Positions 50,514 to 59,500 of a stretch of 64,000 nt of DNA are shown piece by piece. Under the pieces are notes generated by a model, which saw only the letters and a list, made by a program, of their open reading frames with translations, was not told the origin of the DNA and searched no databases. This stretch comes from JASLEW01 sp963732005 (GTDB lineage Bacteria > Acidobacteriota > Thermoanaerobaculia > Multivoradales > UBA5704): positions 434,001-498,000 of the forward strand of contig CAVSXT010000005.1 in assembly GCA_963732005.1 (NCBI GenBank), read 5' to 3'. A program made the position numbers and the translations under genes. Within the stretch, counting starts at the first letter, position 1, and each line of letters opens with the position of its first letter.

Positions 50514-52016
50514 TTAGGCGAGGCATCGTCGTTTAAGCGCGCGTGTGCCGTCGAGCAAGAGAGGCACCCAGCGATTGATCGCCAACAGCCGGAAGATCAG
50601 TCTGCGACCGCTGCGGAGGATCTGCGCTGGCAGCAGGATCAGCTCGTTGAGGAAGCGACGGAACTCCATCCGCAGGATCGCCCGCGCTCCGAGCTTGCGG
50701 GGTAGCAAGAGGCCGGCCCACGCCTTGAGGTTCAAGGCCAGCGAAGCGATCACCAGATAGGCCCAGTTGGCATCAAATTCTGCCACCGGCATGCGGGTGG
50801 CATGAACCCCGTTCTTGAGTTGCTCGATCAAGTTTTCCTGGTTGCATCGAGCGTTGTTTTCGCGGACCACTGCGGCTGTGCCGAAGTGCTCCCGCGGGAG
50901 ATTCGTGATGTAGAAGAAGTAGCGGATCTCATCAGCCAGCCGGAGTTGCCCCTCGGTGACCTTGATCCGCTTGCGCAGGATCACGAGGCGATAGGTGCGT
51001 TGGCACTTGCGGGGCCGGTAGTCGATCTCCGCGACGTGCTCGTGCTCCAGATCCAGGTCGCGGAAGCCCCGCTCGACGATGACGGCCCTCTTGACCTTGA
51101 CCGGCCGGCGCCGCTTGGCGGTGCTCTTTGGCCGCGTGAAGGGCTTCCAGGCGTCGTCCGCAAGCGCCTCGGCTCGCCCGACGAAAGCGGGATTGGCGTC
51201 CATCCCAAAGACGAACTCGACGTCCCCGGCCGTCCAGCGATCGAAGTTCTCCGTCAGCGAAAAATCGGTGTCCCCCCGCAGCCGCACCCGCTCGAATCCG
51301 CCTCCGGTTTGCGCCCAGGCGATGCCGCGGTCGAGCCACTCGGCTGCACCCTCGTGCGAGGGGCGATTCGCTGGCCGGTTGACGACGTAGAGCACTTCCT
51401 GGCTATTGGCCAGGCTCACCACCAACGGACCATAGCCCCAGCGTCCGTCGTAGGAGATGTCCATCCGCTCCTTGCATTCCCCGCTGGTCTCGCTGATCGT
51501 GCCGTCGACATCGAGAATCGCCAGCCTGCGCTCCGCCTTGGGCTGCACGCACCAGGCCGCCGAGCGGGCGCGCTGGATCGCTTCCATCAGCGTCAAGACG
51601 TCGGCCGCGCCGAACCGACGCAGAAAATCTCCGGCCGTCGTCGGGTCCGGCAACCGACGCGCCCCCAAGGCATTGAGAAACCCCTCGTCCGAGCGCCGTG
51701 CCTCGAGATCCTCGAGGCAGCGGCCACCGGTCAGCAGGTTGTACACCAGCGCCAGCACGTGGTCCGATTCGTGGTACGGCATGTGGCGCCGAAACAGGTG
51801 CAAGTTGCCGTCGATCTGCTCGCGAAGACCGACCACATCCACCAAGGCCTGCAGCATTCCCAGGCCACCACCGCTGATCGCTTCGGTGCGCCCGGACACT
51901 TCATAGGCGATGTTGCCGCCTTCCAGCACGGGTTCGGCCCGCTCCGGCTGCCACCTGGGATCCAACCGCGCCGCGATCGACCTTTGACGCCGCTCGAAAT
52001 TCGCTCTACTCTTCAC
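50514..52016 (-). CDS. IS1380-family transposase
   Basis: A 500-residue DDE transposase of the IS4-superfamily IS1380 group: RRLAILDVDGTISETSGECK (first Asp), GFERVRLRGDTDFSLTENFD (second Asp), and the late EHFGTAAVVRENNARCNQEN, LIEQLKNGVHATRMP (Glu in the Y/R-x-E-type block). HMPYHESDHVLALVYNLLTG at the N terminus is typical. It is intact and nested in the IS21-type element. Confidence 0.93.
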   Translation of the reverse strand: MKSRANFERRQRSIAARLDPRWQPERAEPVLEGGNIAYEVSGRTEAISGGGLGMLQALVDVVGLREQIDGNLHLFRRHMPYHESDHVLALVYNLLTGGRCLEDLEARRSDEGFLNALGARRLPDPTTAGDFLRRFGAADVLTLMEAIQRARSAAWCVQPKAERRLAILDVDGTISETSGECKERMDISYDGRWGYGPLVVSLANSQEVLYVVNRPANRPSHEGAAEWLDRGIAWAQTGGGFERVRLRGDTDFSLTENFDRWTAGDVEFVFGMDANPAFVGRAEALADDAWKPFTRPKSTAKRRRPVKVKRAVIVERGFRDLDLEHEHVAEIDYRPRKCQRTYRLVILRKRIKVTEGQLRLADEIRYFFYITNLPREHFGTAAVVRENNARCNQENLIEQLKNGVHATRMPVAEFDANWAYLVIASLALNLKAWAGLLLPRKLGARAILRMEFRRFLNELILLPAQILRSGRRLIFRLLAINRWVPLLLDGTRALKRRCLA

Positions 52017-52017
52017 C

Positions 52018-52089
52018 TGAAACGCCTCCTTTGCTGGGTCCGTTGGAGTCTCGACAACCCAACAATACCCAGTAAGGTGAGGCGTTTCA
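52018..52089. promoter_or_regulatory. Inverted repeat upstream of the IS1380 transposase
   Basis: TGAAACGCCTCCTTTGCTGG (52,018 on) and CCAGTAAGGTGAGGCGTTTC near 52,069-52,088 are near-perfect inverted arms with one extra base. They lie 2-70 nt upstream of the transposase start. Transcriptional control or end-binding by transposase is likely. The following 52,090-52,260 shows no gene. Confidence 0.5.
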
Positions 52090-52260
52090 ACCTCTTACCC
52101 CATCCCGCTCCCCTCCCTACGCGCTGGTACTGGGTCTAGCGGAAAGCCCTCCCGCTGTCACTTGCGGCTCCCGCCGGCCGAGCGCCCGCCTGCGCCCAAC
52201 CCCCCACCCGGCGGGGATGATGCTGAAACCGGAGGCCATCGACTCGTCAACAGGCCGCCT

Positions 52261-52314
52261 TGGCGGTCGCCGCGCTATTCACCGGAATCCCGCGCTTTCT
52301 CGCCGCCGCCGACA
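52261..52314 (-). repeat. Right 54-bp terminal inverted repeat
   Basis: Reverse complement of the left repeat with one difference. It also encodes the artificial C terminus of the truncated kinase (AAARKRGIPVNSAATA), because the kinase frame runs into the element before meeting a stop at 52,247. Confidence 0.9.
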
Positions 52315-54760
52315 AAAGAACGATATGGCTCGTCTTCTCCTGTCCATTCGCGAGAAAAAGGTCCATCGCCCTCCGAAGATCACGCTCCGCCGGAACGAAT
52401 GCTCCTTCTCTGAATTCAAGCTGTCCCTGTGCCCGGACGATAGTCGCAAAGAACTCTTTGGGGAAGTCGGTCTTGGCCTCGGCGCGGGTCAAGGCGTCCT
52501 GAAGCAAGCTGCGCGCTTCATCAAAATGCTCGGTTCGCATCAGTCCGCGTGCCAGTTGCACCTCGAGTATGAGGGTGTCTGGATGGCTGACTCCGAGAAC
52601 CGTCCTGGCCGCGGGAAGCGCTGTCCTCAATTCAGAGATGCCTTGCTCCAGTTTTCCGGTGACCAGAAGGAACGAGCCTAAATTTGCCCTCGCCACGACC
52701 GTACGGTTATTGTATTCGCCGAACGTGGCGGCAAAGGTCTCCACCGCGGCACGCTGGAAGCGCTCCGCCTCTTCCAAACGATTTGCCAATTGGAGCGGCA
52801 CCGCCAGGTTCATCATCGTGGTCGCCACGAGCGGGTGGTGCGGGCCGTAGAGTCGCTGTCGCAGGCGAAGGCACTCCTCCAGCAGGGGCAGTCCCTCATC
52901 GGTGCGATGTTGGCGGTCGAGCAGCTCGCCGAGCGCGTTTAGCGAGGAAGCGATGGATGCCAGATCCACCGGAGTTGCTCTTCGGCGCAGCTCAAGCGAT
53001 TTGCGGTAGAGGGCCTCGGCCTCCTTGTACTTCGTCTCGTACTCCTTGACGTCGCCCATCTCGAACAGGGTGAAGGTTAAGCCCGGGTCGGTCGCGGGCA
53101 CTTGCGGCTCTTGAATCAGGCGCGCTTGATCCAACAGGCTGTACGCCTCGCCGTACCGCGCCTGGTCGCGCCGGAGCACGGCGAGCCAGGTCAGCGACTC
53201 CGCTTTGAGCGGATGGTTCGGCGGCAGCTTATCTCCCGCAATTTTCAGGGCGGACTGAAGCACCTGCTCGGTGCGGTCCTTGAGGTCGAGATCAATATAG
53301 ATTTGCGCCAGCGTGTTCAGGATTCTGACCTGGGTCTCCGGCTGGTCGCGGAGTTGCTCTGGCAGGCCCTTCGTTGCGTTGTCCAGAAGCTCCTTGACCG
53401 TGACGGCGTTGCCGGGCCTTATCTCGGGATCGTAGAAGGCGAAGACGTTTAGAAGAAAAGAGGTCACCGTGTTCGCCTGGGTGCTTGCGGTGCGCGCCTG
53501 GTCGCGCTGGCGGCTGGCTTCGCGCCACTCGATGAATACGACCGCGGAGAATATGACAAGCGCGAGCACGGCAGCGGACGCGAGGGCGATCGGCAGCGCG
53601 CGGCGCCTGAGCAGCTTGGCCGTCCGGTAGGCGATGGTCGCCGGTCGTACCGAGACCGGCCGGCATTCCAGGTGCTTCCTGATGTCATCCGTGAGCATAT
53701 GGACGCTGCCATACCGCTCTTTGGGATCTTTGCGCAGGCAGCAAAGCACGATGGCGTCGAGATCGCCCCGCAGCCGCTTGGCGAGAGCTGCCGCGCTCTT
53801 TGCCGGCGGCGGCGAGGAGTAGCGCGGGGCCTCTTGGGCGCCGCTCGCCAGGGACTCTTCCGACAGGACCAATTCGCTCGGAGGACTTGGTCTCTCACGC
53901 AGGATCGCATCGCGGAGTCCGGCGACCGTCCTGGCGTGACGGTAGGTCAGGCGGCCGGTGAGCAACACCGAGAGGAGGACGCCGAGCGAATACACGTCGC
54001 TCAGCGTCGTCGTCTCCTCCTCGGCGACCTGTTCCGGGCTCGCGAAGGGCAACGTGATGGGCGATGGCTCGCCCGCGGCACTTCCCACCGCGCCCACCTC
54101 CTTCGCGATCCCGAAGTCGAGGAGCTTCAGCTCGCCGGTCGCGGTCACGAGGATATTCTCCGGCTTCAGGTCGCAGTGGATCACGAGCCGCTGGTGGGCA
54201 TAGGCGACGGCCTCGCATACTTTCTGGAAGAGGCGGAGGCGCTCAGGCAGCGCGAGCTGGCGGCGGTCGCAGAAGGCCGTAATGGGCTCGCCCTCGATGA
54301 ACTCGAAGACGAAGTACGGCAGGCCCTCCGAGGTCTGGCCGCTGTCGTGGAAGGTCACGATCGCCGGGTGCGTGAGCCCTGCCAGGCGCTTGTCCTGGGA
54401 TAGCGTCACGGCCCGGGAGAAGAGAACCTTCACCGCCACCCGCCGGTCATTGTTCCGCGTGTCCCGCGCCTCGTAAACGACGCCCATGCCGCCCTGGCCC
54501 ACCCGGCGGACAATCGCGAAGTGGTCGATGCGGTCGCCCTCGGCGTAGTCCGGCTCGTCCTGTCTGCCGGGCAGGCCGAGGAGGCCAGCAAGGGCAGCGG
54601 TGGGCAGCGCCGGAGCGCCAAGCAGGGCCTCGACCTCGGCGCGCAGCTCTTGGTCCTCCCCGCAGGTCCGGTCGAGGAAGGCGGCGCGCTCCTCCGGCTC
54701 GACCTCGAGCGCCGCCTCGAAGATCCGCTTCACCTCAAGCCAGCGTTCAAACGGTGCCAC
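52315..54760 (-). pseudogene. Ser/Thr protein kinase with TPRs, C terminus removed by IS insertion
   Basis: A PknB-type membrane kinase. The kinase domain shows VGQGGMGVVYEARD (glycine loop), RVAVKVL (Lys), LVIHCDLKPENILV (catalytic Asp), LLDFGIAKEVG (DFG) and ITLPFASPEQV. A membrane helix, LPIALASAAVLALVIFSAVV, lies at about 390-410. Then tetratricopeptide repeats (LKAESLTWLAVLRRDQARYG and others). The frame enters the inserted element and ends 22 residues later. The true C terminus is at 46,758-46,989. It overlaps the sigma-factor gene by 14 nt. Function in signalling with that sigma factor is inferred. The truncated protein keeps kinase, helix and most TPRs and may still work. Confidence 0.88.
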
Positions 54761-55343
54761 GCTTCGTCCTCCCTTCGACGCCGAGGAGATGCGCCAAGAG
54801 GCTCCGCGCTGTTGTCCATTGCCTCTGGACTTTCTTGCGGGAGATCCCGAGTTCCTCCGCGGTCGCCCGTTCGCTCATGCCGTCGAAGACCCGGAGCTTG
54901 ACGACCGCGGCGAGCTCCGGGTCCTGCGCCTCCACGCGGGCCAAGACTTCAAAGACCAGCACGACTGCCTCCGCTCCTTCGAGCTCGTCGCGCTCATCGC
55001 GCACCTGCACTTCCTCGACGGGGACGTGCTTGCGGCCGCCCCCGCGCTTCGCCGCCCCCTCCTTGCGCAGCGCACTCACCGCCAGGTGCTCGATCGCCGC
55101 ATGCGCATAGGCGAAGAACTTCTGGCGATTCGCGAGATCCGGGAAGCGCCCCGCTAGATCGAGGTACAGCTCGTGGAGGAGCGCCGTGGGGGTGAGCAAT
55201 CCGGCGGGCAGCCTCCCGAGATGGGACTGGCACATGCCCCGCAGGGTCGTGTAGAGGAGACCGACGAGTTCGTCGAGCCCCTCCCGGTCGCCCTGCGCCA
55301 GCCGATGGAGCAGGTCGGTGATCGGCCGGGCATCCTCGCCCAT
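54747..55343 (-). CDS. ECF-type sigma factor
   Basis: A 198-residue sigma factor of the group typical for Acidobacteriota and Planctomycetota (often paired with a PknB kinase). Region 2 includes LYTTLRGMCQSHLGRLPAGL, LHELYLDLAGRFPDLANRQK, FFAYAHAAIEHLAVSALRKE; region 4 is LAAVVKLRVFDGMSERATAE, ELGISRKKVQRQWTTARSLL. No anti-sigma gene is seen; the kinase is the probable regulator. The chosen ATG follows AGGAGGTG; a GTG 9 nt upstream is in frame. Confidence 0.92.
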   Translation of the reverse strand: MGEDARPITDLLHRLAQGDREGLDELVGLLYTTLRGMCQSHLGRLPAGLLTPTALLHELYLDLAGRFPDLANRQKFFAYAHAAIEHLAVSALRKEGAAKRGGGRKHVPVEEVQVRDERDELEGAEAVVLVFEVLARVEAQDPELAAVVKLRVFDGMSERATAEELGISRKKVQRQWTTARSLLAHLLGVEGRTKRGTV

Positions 55344-55594
55344 ATGTTCCACCTCCTCAGAGCCTTAGCGCCTTCGCGTTCGAGCGATGCCGGCATCCTA
55401 TGCCGGCCCCTCTCTCTTCTTCAAGCGCGTTTCACCCTACGAATGGTTCTCCCCGGCGCCAACTGTCCCCAAAATGAGGCGAAGCCAAAACGCCTCCGGC
55501 TCGCGCCTAAGTAAACAGAAGGGAAAGGTCGGGCGGAGCCGGCGGGCAACTTCTTGAGCCTGGACTCGCACATACGAAGGAGGGCGGAATACAA

Positions 55595-56263
55595 TCACGG
55601 CTGAAGCTGTTCCTCGATGGCGGTCACAATGCCACTCTTTAATGAAATGTCGTAGAGAGTCTGCGCGCAATCGCCACCGTTATAGAGGCTGTATGGATTG
55701 GCGGTCGATCCGCTCTGACCCGTACGGTCCGACGCAGCCAGACATTCAGCCAGCTGCGACAAAGCGAAAGGCTGCGGCCCAACATTGCCGTCGTTTACGC
55801 TGCTCGTTGCCGTGAGCAGGCACACTGGTGCTTGAGGCAAGATCTCTAACGTGCGAATCTGGGTGTCCTGATTCACAACGAGATATCCGTCTGGGCCGCA
55901 CATAGGAATCGTCCCCGGTACTTCTCCGCCCGGAGAAGTACCGTCATTATTCGTACAAGTATTGGTGTTCTCGGTAAGCCAATCAACGTAGTCGATATCC
56001 ATGTACAGTCGGTCATCTTGGGAATATATGCGTTTGATGTATCCAGTCGCCGAGGTCGGAGTCGGCACTCCGGCACCGATATTCAGAGACAAACAATCGC
56101 CGGCAGTGGCAGTCGGGCTGCTTGTGGCACTAGCCGATGTCGTCGAAGACGTTGAGGGTACGGCAGTACGAGGAATTGGAGGTTTCGATTGAGATGCTGC
56201 ATACAAGTATCCGGCAAGGGCTAGGCCCCCTACAGCTGCCAAGCTAATCCAGAGCGCCTTCAT
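55595..56263 (-). CDS. Secreted or membrane-anchored Cys-containing protein, unknown
   Basis: A 222-residue protein with an N-terminal hydrophobic helix (MKALWISLAAVGGLALAGYL), a Ser/Thr/Ala/Pro linker, and an extracytoplasmic domain with several Cys residues (AGDCLSLNIGAG, PMCGPDGYLVVNQ, YNGGDCAQTLYDISLKSG). DDRLYMDIDYVDWLTENTNT is a distinctive segment. No family recognised. It is divergent from the large secreted protein, suggesting a shared envelope role. Less GC-rich than the backbone. Confidence 0.65.
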   Translation of the reverse strand: MKALWISLAAVGGLALAGYLYAASQSKPPIPRTAVPSTSSTTSASATSSPTATAGDCLSLNIGAGVPTPTSATGYIKRIYSQDDRLYMDIDYVDWLTENTNTCTNNDGTSPGGEVPGTIPMCGPDGYLVVNQDTQIRTLEILPQAPVCLLTATSSVNDGNVGPQPFALSQLAECLAASDRTGQSGSTANPYSLYNGGDCAQTLYDISLKSGIVTAIEEQLQP

Positions 56264-56568
56264 AGTCTTAATTATACCATTTTGCCGCCGCGCCGCGAGG
56301 AGACATTGGCGATCTCGCAGCGTCGGGCCTTGTCAGTCTGACGGCTGGAGCACACAGAGGGACTTGTGCATATATAGCTATAGCATGACTGCTATTTTGC
56401 GCCTACTCCGTTGTGCTATGGTTGGGTCATCTAGCGGTACCACCGTGCCCACAAAGAAGAGTGGGGGCCAAAACGCCTCCGTTTTGCGCTTATGTGATTG
56501 AGGAAGAGACTCCAACCGGGGGGCCTCGCCGGGGGAGGCGCCCTGCCTCACAAGATAGGAGAATATCC

Positions 56569-59500
56569 ATGGTCACGAACGATCCCTACAGTTCCCTTCC
56601 GAGAAGGCCCGCTGTTCTCGCGTTCCTTCTGCTCGGACTCCTTGCGCCTCTTACTTGTGCCCTGGGCCAAGGGTCGGCTCCACCTCGGGAGAACGGTGAA
56701 CTGCTCTTTCGACTTCCAATCGGCGATGGGGGCCTTCACTACGCTGGAATAGGCTCGGGCGCTAAGCCTTGGGGACCAGCCGCAATCGCAGTGGCGGGGG
56801 ATGGCTCACTCTGGATCGCTGATACTGTAGCCGACTCCCTGCTTCACTACGACACTCGAGGCCATCGTTTAGGTGCAATCTCACTCGCGGGAGTCGTTAG
56901 GGCAATAACGCATGTCGTGCCTTTGCATGACGCGCTGGCCATTCTCGACTATTCACCGAACGACTCGCAGGTAGACATCATTACGAGCAAAGGAAACCTA
57001 ATTGCAGCGGCCAAACTCCGCGAAGACACGGCGCTTGACATGACCAACCTGCTCGTAGACGCACGAGGCGACCTAGTCGTCGCCCACGACGGCGGCGTCT
57101 CTATGACCCACCTCATGACTCACGGCGAAGCGCCATTCGCCAGCGGTGACTCGGCGCGGGTGCCAGGCATCATCGAGCCTGACAGAGGCACCCGCCTTGC
57201 GGAGCGCCACACCGCACTCCTGAGCATCAATGGTCGGCATATTGAGGTCAGCTCCGCCCAAACCCTTGGCGGGGTGCTTCTTCTCGCACTTCGCGATGGC
57301 GCAGCCTATCTCGTCACTGAAGAGTTGTCCCCCACTATGCCGTTAGTTGTTAGCCAAGTCGTTCATCGCTTTGATGATGATGGGCGCGAGGCACAGCTCG
57401 TGATCCCGAGCAGCGACGGCAACTACACATATGTCGAGCATCGACTTGCGGTCACGCCCGATGGTGAAGTTCTGGCTTTGCTTACCTATCCGGACTATAC
57501 GGAGATTCGTCGGTTCAACTTCGCGCCGGCTCTGGAGGGACTTCAGACAGAGACGGCACCTCCAGCGCAACGCCGAGAAGCATACCCGAGCCGGGCGAGC
57601 GCCGGAGCATGTACCGAAAGAGCTGACATGATCGCAACCGGAGAGGCGTACCGCATCAACTCGCATCTTGTCACCGCACAAAATATAGATCAAACTGGCA
57701 AGGCTTGCTGCGATGCAAGAGGCGACTACTGCCGCACACCTCCGGCATTCTACACCACGCCAGGTCTCTATCCGAGTGTCGCATACTCTTGGGGCGGCTT
57801 CGACAGCGTGAGCGCATTTAACGCGAAGCTCGACGGTGGAAAGCAGGTAGGCAATGTGAACTTCTCAAGATCGTTTGGACTTATGTGTGCTGCGGGCGTT
57901 GATTGCGCAGGTTTCGTGTCTAGAGCCTGGGGACTCAGCGCGTATGGGCTAAAAGGGCTCTTGATTCCCCTTCAAGCGCAGAGCGACCTCTTGCCAGGCG
58001 ACGTTATGTATGTATCCGGCGCCGGTGCTCATGTTGCGATGTTTGCAGGACCTTATATGTCGAGCGGTTCGATGTTCTATGAGTCGACAATTACCAACAA
58101 GGCGGACAGGGTAGTCTTGTGCCTCCGGAGTTGGCGTTACTTCACGGGATACCTTCCTTACCGCTATCAAGGTGTCTGTTCGTCGCAAACTGTAGGCACA
58201 GTGTTGGTCGCGGTGACATTGGACGGCCTGCCATGGCCCGGTGCGGTAGCGTTTAGGCTCGACGGCCCGAGCGGCTTTTCTAACGTGTCCGGTGTCGGTC
58301 CGTGGAAGAATATGCAACCGGGAGTGTACACGATGTCCTACTCGGGCGGAGGTCCGCCCGGCGCCAAGTTTGTCAGCGTTACGCCAGCAAGCCAGGCCCT
58401 TACAGCCGATGGAGCTATTACATTCACCTTTGCATTTACCAGCTCTGGCTCTTCAAACCTCTCCGTGATCCTCACGGCCACGCCGAACAGCGGTCCTGCT
58501 CCCCTGAACGGCGTCACGTTGCAGGCCAATGTGACCGGCAACGATCCGAGCGAAACCATGAACTACACCTTCTACTGCGACCGCCCGGACGGAGGAACGA
58601 ACATCACCCCAAACCCCGATTTGAAGGTTGACAGCGTGTTTAGGACCCAGGTGAGAGCGCTCGGTCTCTGCCACTATCCGACCGCCAAGACCTACACCGC
58701 CAAGGTCATCGTGGAACAGGGGAACGGCGCGGTGGAGAAGCGCGTGCAGATCACGGTGGGCGGGAGCCCCAGCGGCTGCTTCCCCCTCACCCTCGCGGCA
58801 AACAACCTGGCCGGCGGCACGGTTCCCACTGCCACACCGCCGGGGAGTGACCCCTGCGTCCCCGGCGACTACATGCCAGGTACGGAAATCCAGCTCGCCG
58901 CCTCGCCGGCGGGCGGCTGGACGGTGGGGAGCTGGACGGGTACCTCGGACGACACGAGCACCTCGGACACAAACAACCTCGTCATGCCTGCGGCGAGCCA
59001 CACGGTCACCGTGGACTACGTCCAGACGGCACCGAACCCGCTTACGATCGTGACAAGCACCCTGCCGGATGCCGCCCCCAATCGGCCGTACTCAACGCAG
59101 CTCGTCGCCTCGGGGGGCACCGGCACGGGCTATCTCTGGAGCGTACAGGCCGGAAGCCTTCCCTTCGGACTCAGCCTGAACGCGCAGACCGGCGTCATCA
59201 GCGGCACCCCGACGCAGGCCGGCGTATCGAGCGATTTCACGATCGGCGTCCGGGATTCCGGCGGTGACTCCACGATCCGCAGATTCTCGCTCTACGTCCA
59301 GGCCGCGCCCGGCCTCGTCATCACCTCAAATGCTTCGAGTAGCTTCGTCTTCATAGTGGGCGACCCGTACACGAGCGCGAACTCGATCACCTACCTGGTG
59401 CAGGGCGGGCAGGCGCCGTATACCTGGGGCGCCACGAACCTGCCGCCGGGCCTCGCGATCAATGCGGCGAGCGGCCTCCTCTACGGCACGCCGACCGCGC

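Larger units (their letters stand above)
46990..52314. mobile_element. IS21-type element with nested IS1380-type element
   Basis: A 5,325-bp insertion. Ends start TGTCGG and finish CCGACA, with 54-bp terminal inverted repeats (46,990-47,043 and 52,261-52,314) differing at one base. The 5-bp AAAGA repeat directly flanks both sides (46,985-46,989 and 52,315-52,319). It encodes, in minus-strand order, an IS1380-type transposase, a zinc-ribbon accessory protein, IstA and IstB. Excision of the element and one AAAGA restores the kinase frame. TG...CA ends and 5-bp duplication fit IS21; the IS1380 is presumably a later insertion. Confidence 0.85.
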
